The translations under genes were made by a program, and so were the position numbers. The notes under the pieces are model-generated. The model was not told where the DNA came from and did not search any database. It saw only the letters and a program-made list of their open reading frames with translations. A stretch of 18,830 nucleotides of DNA from JL08 sp965363755. Its GTDB lineage: Bacteria; Pseudomonadota; Alphaproteobacteria; Rhodobacterales; Rhodobacteraceae. The stretch spans positions 1 to 18,830 of the forward strand of contig CBDTVL010000050.1 of assembly GCA_965363755.1 (NCBI GenBank), written 5' to 3'. Shown piece by piece: positions 13,973 through 18,830 of the stretch (its first letter is position 1; each line of letters begins with the position of its first letter).

Positions 13973-14845
13973 CTAACCCATCGCGCGCAAACGTTTAATC
14001 AAACTAGAAGTATCCCATCTGGCGCCGCCCAGTTTTTGCACATCTTTGTAAAACTGATCGACCAGCGCCGTCACCGGCAGGCTGGCACCGACGACATCAG
14101 CCGTATCCAGACAAATGCCCAGATCTTTGCGCATCCAGTCTACGGCAAAACCGTGGTCAAACTTATCATCCAGCATGGTCTCGTAGCGGTTGGACATCTG
14201 CCAGCTGCCAGCCGCCCCTTGACTGATCACTTCAACCACCGCGCGGCCATCCAAGTTTGCCTTTTCAGCAAAATGCAGCGCTTCTGAAAGTCCCTGAACC
14301 AAACCGGCAATTGCGATCTGGTTGCACATCTTGGTCATCTGACCCGCACCGCTTTCACCAATACGTCGGCAGATACGGGCATAAGCTGCAATAATTGGTT
14401 CAGCGCGCTGATAGGCGGCTTCGTCCCCGCCGCACATGACCGACAGGGCTGCATTTTCCGCCCCCGCCTGACCGCCCGAAACAGGCGCGTCGACAAAACT
14501 GATCTGCAATGCCTTGGCTGCCGCGTTCAGTTCTTCTGTTACGGCCGCCGATACGGTTGTGTGGTCCACAAACACGCTGCCGGCTGTCATGCCTGCAAAC
14601 GCGCCATCCGCCCCAAGACAAACCGAGCGCAAATCGTTATCGTTGCCGACGCAGGCCATTACAAAATCAACGCCCTGTGCAGCTTCACGCGGTGTCGCAG
14701 CGAAGGCGCCACCGTATGTGCTGGCCCAGTTCTGAGCCTTGGACGCAGTGCGATTGTAGACCGTGACATCATGGCCTTTGGTCTGTAAATGCCCGGCCAT
14801 AGGGCCCCCCATCACACCGAGACCTAAAAACGCGAGCTTTGTCAT
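13973..14845 (-). CDS. NAD(P)-dependent beta-hydroxyacid dehydrogenase (3-hydroxyisobutyrate dehydrogenase/GarR family)
   Basis: This 290-residue cytosolic enzyme belongs to the beta-hydroxyacid dehydrogenase family, which oxidises 3-hydroxyacids or reduces the matching semialdehydes. The Rossmann fold starts with the dinucleotide motif GLGVMGGPMAGHL (8-20). The second strand ends VYNRT (29-33), where N31-R32 in place of an acidic residue suggests NADP(H) preference. Substrate motif DAPVSGGQAGA is at 119-129 (S123), and catalytic K172 with N175 lies in GQMTKMCNQ. The helical C-terminal domain is complete. The true substrate is open: 3-hydroxyisobutyrate, tartronate semialdehyde, succinic semialdehyde or glyoxylate are all possible, and no valine-catabolism or glycerate genes adjoin. 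The ATG at 14845 is preceded by AAGGGA. It is divergent from the acylase gene, sharing an 84-bp intergenic region. Confidence 0.92.
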   Translation of the reverse strand: MTKLAFLGLGVMGGPMAGHLQTKGHDVTVYNRTASKAQNWASTYGGAFAATPREAAQGVDFVMACVGNDNDLRSVCLGADGAFAGMTAGSVFVDHTTVSAAVTEELNAAAKALQISFVDAPVSGGQAGAENAALSVMCGGDEAAYQRAEPIIAAYARICRRIGESGAGQMTKMCNQIAIAGLVQGLSEALHFAEKANLDGRAVVEVISQGAAGSWQMSNRYETMLDDKFDHGFAVDWMRKDLGICLDTADVVGASLPVTALVDQFYKDVQKLGGARWDTSSLIKRLRAMG

Positions 14846-14867
14846 GTGCTTTTCCCTTGTATTCTTT

Positions 14868-14896
14868 TTGTTTACAGTTTGGTGTCCGGCTAAACT
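14868..14896 (+). promoter_or_regulatory. Candidate sigma70-type promoter for the acylase gene
   Basis: TTGTTT (14868-14873), a 17-base spacer and TAAACT (14891-14896) resemble weak -35 and -10 boxes inside the 84-bp divergent region, placing a start site near 14903 and the acylase start codon about 27 bases later. The match is partial (3 of 6 and 4 of 6 to consensus), so it is tentative. Confidence 0.25.
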
Positions 14897-14929
14897 TGCA
14901 TCCGTAAAGCGTAATGAAAAGGGGGCGTG

Positions 14930-17407
14930 ATGCCAAAGCTGTTCCAGTTGCTCATGGTGATCACATCCGGGCTGGTGGGTCTTATCGTCCTGTCAGTTGT
15001 CGTTGTGTATTATCTGGCGTCCCGTTCATTGCCGAATTACGACAAAACCCTGCGTGTGAGCGAGGTGACAGCCCCAGTCGAGATTGTCCGCGACAACGCC
15101 AATGTGCCCCATATATTTGCCAGCGAAAGCGCTCCTGACACCGACGTGTTTTTTGGGCTGGGATATGCGCATGCTCAGGACCGGCTCTGGCAGATGATAA
15201 TGCTGCGCCGCACCGCGCAGGGTCGCCTCTCTGAACTTTTTGGAGAGCGGACGGTTGCGATAGACGCGGTGTTGCGTCGTCTGGACATCTACACACTTTC
15301 AGGACAGTCGGTCGAGGCGCAGGACGCGGACACTTTGGCGTCCCTGCGCGCCTATGCAAATGGCGTGAATGCGCGCCTGAATGAGATCAATGAAGATGCT
15401 TTGGGGCGCGGCGCACCCGAAATGTTCGTGTTCAATTCCCCAGTTGCCCCATGGCAACCTGCTGATTCTATTTCGATTATAAAACTCATGGCGCTTCAGC
15501 TTTCGTCTCATCTGGAAGAAGAGGTCCTGCGCGCACGCACCTCTTTGGTTTTGCCAGACGATGCCAGGCTCAGAGATATTCTTCCCGATGTTCCCGGTAC
15601 CGGAACCGCCGCCCTGCCCGAATACTCCAGCCTGATCCCGGGCAGACTGCCGCGTTATGCCACCGGGCCCGCCCTGCCCAATGTGCCGTTTTCCCCGTTC
15701 AAAAAGCGGGCTTTTGCCGGGGCCTCCAATGCCTGGGCGGCAGCCCCGACACGGTCTGCCTCTGGCGGGACGCTGTTGGCAAATGATCCTCACTTGGGGT
15801 TTTCCGCCCCGTCGATCTGGTATCTCGCGCGGCTCGAGCTTGCGACCGGCGGTGTGATCGGCGCAACCATTCCCGGTGTTCCCGCTGTCCTGACTGGTCG
15901 GAGCGCGACGCTGGGTTGGGCGATAACGTCGTCTTATCTTGATGATCAGGATGTCTATATCGAGCGGATTAACCCGGACAATCCCGAGGAATACCAGACC
16001 CCTGCAGGATTCAGGCCGTTTCTTACCCGCAAATCCATCGTTGACATCAAAGACGCCCCTCCGATTACCCTCACGTTGCGCTGGACCGACAACGGCCCGG
16101 TTCTTCCCGGTTCACACAAAAATCTGGGCAGCATTACCCCCCCCGGCCATGTAGCTTCGCTTGCATGGACCTTGCTCAGTTCCCGTGACACGACGATGAG
16201 CGCAGCCCTTGGTCTGATGCGGGCGAAGTCGGTGCAAGACGCGATAAGACTAAGCGAGGACTACATTGCACCATCCTTGAATCTGACTCTTGTTGATCAA
16301 AAAGCGATTGCCATGAAAACTATCGGTGCCATTCCCCGCCGTAACGTCAATCACCAAAGCCAGGGGCGTATGCCGACGCCGGGATGGCGCAACGAGAATC
16401 GGTGGCAAGGGCGTATGCCATTTGGGTCAAATCCGGAATTTGTCTCTCCTCAGGGCGGCATTCTGGGCAACACGAACAACAAGATCGTCAACCGGCCATT
16501 TCCAAATCACGTCTCGTTCACGTGGGGCGACAGTCAGCGGGTGCAGCGGTGGCGGCGTCTGATGCAATCCCGACAGGTCCACACCCGCGACAGTTTCATC
16601 GAAGCACAACTCGACCCGGTCAGCACTACCGCCCGGACTTTGCTACCGCTGATTGGGGCAGAACTCTGGTTCACCGAAGAGGCCGCCCCGGAGGGCACAC
16701 CCGAACGCCAACGTCAGCGCGCTCTGGCACTGCTTGCCGGTTGGAACGGCGAGATGAACGAACACCTGCCCGAACCGCTGATCTACGCCACGTGGCTGCG
16801 CACCCTTGGAACCCGGCTGATACAGGATGAACTGGGACCGCTGGTCTCGGAGTTCGATCATATCGACCCCCTCTTTGTTGAGCGCGTGTTTCGCAATGTC
16901 GAAGGCGCCGGTATTTGGTGTGACGTCATTCAAAGCGCGCCTGTCGAGACCTGCCCGGACATGGCAAGCTTGGCGCTGGACGATGCGCTGATCTGGATAA
17001 AGGAGCGCTACGGTTCGGCGCTGGAATCCTTACGCTGGGGGGATGCACATCAGGCAACCCATGATCATCAAGCCTTGGGCCAGGTGCCGGTATTGCGGTA
17101 TTTTATGAACATCCGCCAATCAACCAGTGGCGGCGACAACACATTGCTGCGCGGACGCACCAGCGGCAAAGACCCTGATCCGTTTCAGAATGTGCACGGC
17201 GCAGGATATCGCGGCGTCTATGATTTTGCCGATCCCGACAGTTCGGTATTTGTGACATCAACCGGCCAATCCGGCCACTTTCTATCGCGCCATTATGATG
17301 ATCTGGCACAGTTGTGGCGGCGCGGCGAGTATATTCCGATGTCTCTGGACGAGGAACTGGCCCGTGCGGCTGCGGTCGGGGTGACTCGGTTGGAACCGGT
17401 GCAATAG
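14930..17407 (+). CDS. Penicillin acylase family protein (membrane-anchored Ntn hydrolase)
   Basis: This 825-residue amidase belongs to the penicillin G acylase/AHL acylase family, whose members self-cleave into alpha and beta chains. An N-terminal hydrophobic segment (about 7-31) without a clear cleavage site suggests a periplasm-facing anchor. The alpha chain shows VEIVRDNANVPHIFA (50-64) and FFGLGYAHAQDRLWQM (74-89). The beta chain should begin at S266 in AGASNAWAAAP, the nucleophile exposed by autoproteolysis. Further family marks are GWAITSSYLDDQDVYIE (329-345), the oxyanion-region asparagines in GNTNNKIVN (about 513-521), a cysteine pair (664, 675) likely to form a disulfide, and the late GHFLSRHYDDLAQLW segment. 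The ATG at 14930 is chosen over the adjacent GTG at 14927 because the purine-rich AAAAGGGGG ending at 14925 is then better spaced. The substrate (beta-lactam side chain, acyl-homoserine lactone or other amide) cannot be told. Confidence 0.92.
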   Translation: MPKLFQLLMVITSGLVGLIVLSVVVVYYLASRSLPNYDKTLRVSEVTAPVEIVRDNANVPHIFASESAPDTDVFFGLGYAHAQDRLWQMIMLRRTAQGRLSELFGERTVAIDAVLRRLDIYTLSGQSVEAQDADTLASLRAYANGVNARLNEINEDALGRGAPEMFVFNSPVAPWQPADSISIIKLMALQLSSHLEEEVLRARTSLVLPDDARLRDILPDVPGTGTAALPEYSSLIPGRLPRYATGPALPNVPFSPFKKRAFAGASNAWAAAPTRSASGGTLLANDPHLGFSAPSIWYLARLELATGGVIGATIPGVPAVLTGRSATLGWAITSSYLDDQDVYIERINPDNPEEYQTPAGFRPFLTRKSIVDIKDAPPITLTLRWTDNGPVLPGSHKNLGSITPPGHVASLAWTLLSSRDTTMSAALGLMRAKSVQDAIRLSEDYIAPSLNLTLVDQKAIAMKTIGAIPRRNVNHQSQGRMPTPGWRNENRWQGRMPFGSNPEFVSPQGGILGNTNNKIVNRPFPNHVSFTWGDSQRVQRWRRLMQSRQVHTRDSFIEAQLDPVSTTARTLLPLIGAELWFTEEAAPEGTPERQRQRALALLAGWNGEMNEHLPEPLIYATWLRTLGTRLIQDELGPLVSEFDHIDPLFVERVFRNVEGAGIWCDVIQSAPVETCPDMASLALDDALIWIKERYGSALESLRWGDAHQATHDHQALGQVPVLRYFMNIRQSTSGGDNTLLRGRTSGKDPDPFQNVHGAGYRGVYDFADPDSSVFVTSTGQSGHFLSRHYDDLAQLWRRGEYIPMSLDEELARAAAVGVTRLEPVQ

Positions 17408-17447
17408 GACCAAACAAAGACACTTTCGCTGTACAATACCTTCGACT

Positions 17448-18575
17448 TCAGAGGGCCGGGTTAATGTAGTTAATGATGGCGCTCATCCTCATCATGACCT
17501 TGCGGATCACATGGGTAGCCCCGACACTTTCGGTATAAATTGCCACGGTTCCGACCGACCCGGGCTCCATAAAGGTAGCATCTTCAGGATCGTCAACATT
17601 GATCCGCACCAGAAAAGGCTCGGGCGCGACCTCAACCGCGGCTCCGATTGAACCCGAGACCTGAGCCTGACCGCTTGAGACCGCAGGAATAACCCGGTCT
17701 ACGGTGCCAAAAATCACCCTGCCCGGGGCAGTTTTCATTGCAATTTCAACTTGCTGACCCGGCTTTATATGGCGCAAATATATCTGGTGTATCTGAGCGA
17801 CCGGCCCGGCCTCGGCGGTGTCGACAAAGGCCATGGCCGGCGCCAATGGCAGGCTGACTACTCTCTGCCCGACCGACAGAGCCATGTTGGTGACATACCC
17901 ATCTCCGGGCGCACGCACGATCGTTTGATCCAGGTTCCAGCGGGCCTGATCCAGACTGGTCTCAGCCTCGGCAACCTTGGCAACCTTGCCGTCAGGCATG
18001 ACTGCGCCCAGTTCAGTCTCCGCACCAGCGACCGAGGCGCGGGCAGAATCCACGGCGGCAGACGCCTGATCGAGGTCACTCACGCGCCGCTCAAGGCGGT
18101 TCTCAGAGTAGGTTCCGCTGTCCACAAGCTTTTTGTCGTCATCGTAACGCGACTGAGCCAGTTTCTGTTGGGCTGTCGCTTGACGCAAGCTCGCTTCCGC
18201 TGTTTTCAACACATCAATGTCTTGTTTCGACTGCGCCTCAATGCGCACCAGATTTGCCTCGGCAATGTCGACCACTTGCTGAAACGGGACTGGGTCGATG
18301 CGAAAAAGCACATCACCCTGTTTCATTGGGACATTGGGTTCTGCCTCGATGTCAATAACCTGTCCCGCGACATTCGGCACAATCTGAACCACCCGGGTCA
18401 GAATTCGAAACGGCCCTGAGGGTGCACCCCATTGCATCGGGATGAAAAGAAAGATCACCAACAGGACCATCCAGATGCCTGTCGTGCCCCACGTGGCTTT
18501 TGTATCCGGCAGGATTTTGGCGCGGATCAGCACAAAAAGAATTGCCACATAGATCAGTGTCAGAAAACCGATCAT
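17448..18575 (-). CDS. HlyD/EmrA-type membrane-fusion protein (YiaV/YibH-like)
   Basis: This is a 375-residue periplasmic adaptor. Two N-terminal hydrophobic segments (about 2-18 and 33-46) replace the single anchor of classical EmrA. The first half-lipoyl strand set is VVQIVPNVAGQVIDIE (62-77) with VPMKQGDVLFRIDP (82-95). A long alpha-helical hairpin (about 100-215) follows, then the second half-lipoyl segment TIVRAPGDGYVTNM (218-231), and a beta-barrel domain with KPGQQVEIAM (271-280) and EPGSVGTVAIYT (337-348). The double-helix start plus a DUF3302 partner is the arrangement of E. coli YiaW/YiaV. Its ATG overlaps the partner's stop as ATGA, and AGGAGG sits at 18583-18588. No pump gene is adjacent, so what it couples to is unknown. 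It is convergent with the acylase gene, 40 bp apart. Confidence 0.9.
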   Translation of the reverse strand: MIGFLTLIYVAILFVLIRAKILPDTKATWGTTGIWMVLLVIFLFIPMQWGAPSGPFRILTRVVQIVPNVAGQVIDIEAEPNVPMKQGDVLFRIDPVPFQQVVDIAEANLVRIEAQSKQDIDVLKTAEASLRQATAQQKLAQSRYDDDKKLVDSGTYSENRLERRVSDLDQASAAVDSARASVAGAETELGAVMPDGKVAKVAEAETSLDQARWNLDQTIVRAPGDGYVTNMALSVGQRVVSLPLAPAMAFVDTAEAGPVAQIHQIYLRHIKPGQQVEIAMKTAPGRVIFGTVDRVIPAVSSGQAQVSGSIGAAVEVAPEPFLVRINVDDPEDATFMEPGSVGTVAIYTESVGATHVIRKVMMRMSAIINYINPAL

Positions 18576-18829
18576 GATGAAGCCTCCTCTTCAGCTTTGG
18601 GAAGGTCCTGACCCGGCGACACATAATACGCCCAGACCAGCGCAAGCGGCCAGAACACGCCAAGAGCAATTGCGCCGAGCCAACCCGCCGCATTGACCGC
18701 CTCGTATTGAGGATGATTACGTTGCTGCGCAATACGTCCCGGCAACATCGCCAGAAACACAAATATTGTAATCGCCGTGCACACCAACACGATAAGAACG
18801 ATCCATGCAAATATATCCAGTCCGCTCAC
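18572..18829 (-). CDS. DUF3302 membrane protein (YiaW-like)
   Basis: This is an 85-residue inner-membrane protein with helices at about 6-28 and 46-68 and a short acidic cytoplasmic tail (DLPKAEEEASS). The linker QQRNHPQYEAVNAAGWL followed by GVFWPLALVWAYY matches my memory of E. coli YiaW (KKRNHPHADAIHVAGW...IWPFLWIWA), the defining sequence of DUF3302. Such proteins are consistently found next to two-helix HlyD adaptors. The start is GTG at 18827-18829, one base from the window edge, and aligns well with the YiaW start (MFLDYFA versus MSGLDIFAW). Because its ribosome binding site lies outside the window, a start further upstream cannot be excluded. The stop overlaps the adaptor gene by 4 nt, so the two are translationally coupled. 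The molecular role is unknown; probably it assists or anchors the adaptor. Confidence 0.85.
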   Translation of the reverse strand: MSGLDIFAWIVLIVLVCTAITIFVFLAMLPGRIAQQRNHPQYEAVNAAGWLGAIALGVFWPLALVWAYYVSPGQDLPKAEEEASS

Positions 18830-18830
18830 G

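Noticed and set aside
17751..18419. 222-codon plus-strand frame antisense to the HlyD-type adaptor
   Set aside because: The adaptor has intact lipoyl and coiled-coil features and a clear ribosome binding site; the antisense frame shows no family features.

Overview
The window looks like chromosome from an alphaproteobacterium of the order Rhodobacterales, most likely the Roseobacter group. This is inferred from the overall character of the proteins: a zinc-ligand-poor HemB, an alphaproteobacterial-length Mfd with a small four-helix membrane protein coupled in front of it, and many overlapping start/stop codons. Coding density is high except in the first 1.6 kb.

Region 1 (1-1633) is the accessory-looking part. 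It begins with the 3' end of a broken ureohydrolase (agmatinase/arginase family) gene on the minus strand. An orphan three-helix membrane protein and a small NTF2-fold (SnoaL-like) protein follow, set among gene-poor sequence that carries two diverged copies of a short repeat. G+C is visibly lower here than in the rest of the window.

Region 2 (1634-5343) is a tight plus-strand operon of four overlapping genes: an AMP-binding acyl-CoA synthetase, a FrnE-like DsbA-fold oxidoreductase, a two-helix potassium channel and a Bcr/CflA-type MFS exporter. The start/stop overlaps imply translational coupling.

Region 3 (5414-12075, minus strand) holds a small membrane protein and mfd (transcription-repair coupling factor), which are 2 nt apart. 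Downstream of them is a large orphan hybrid sensor kinase (MASE1-PAS-HisKA-HATPase-REC). Region 4 (12195-13928, plus strand) has hemB (porphobilinogen synthase) and a SYLF-domain protein with a Tat-like lipoprotein signal, closed by a strong 12-bp hairpin shared with the convergent gene.

Region 5 (13973-18829) holds a beta-hydroxyacid dehydrogenase (minus), a divergent membrane-anchored penicillin-acylase-family Ntn hydrolase (plus), and a convergent minus-strand pair. That pair is a DUF3302 membrane protein and an HlyD/EmrA-type adaptor, resembling the E. coli YiaW/YiaV pair. No tRNA, rRNA, CRISPR array or intact insertion sequence was seen.

I found no convincing novel multi-gene defence or biosynthetic system. 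The most unusual items are the coupled synthetase/FrnE/K+ channel/MFS operon, the truncated ureohydrolase beside repeat-bearing sequence, and the Tat-lipoprotein SYLF protein.
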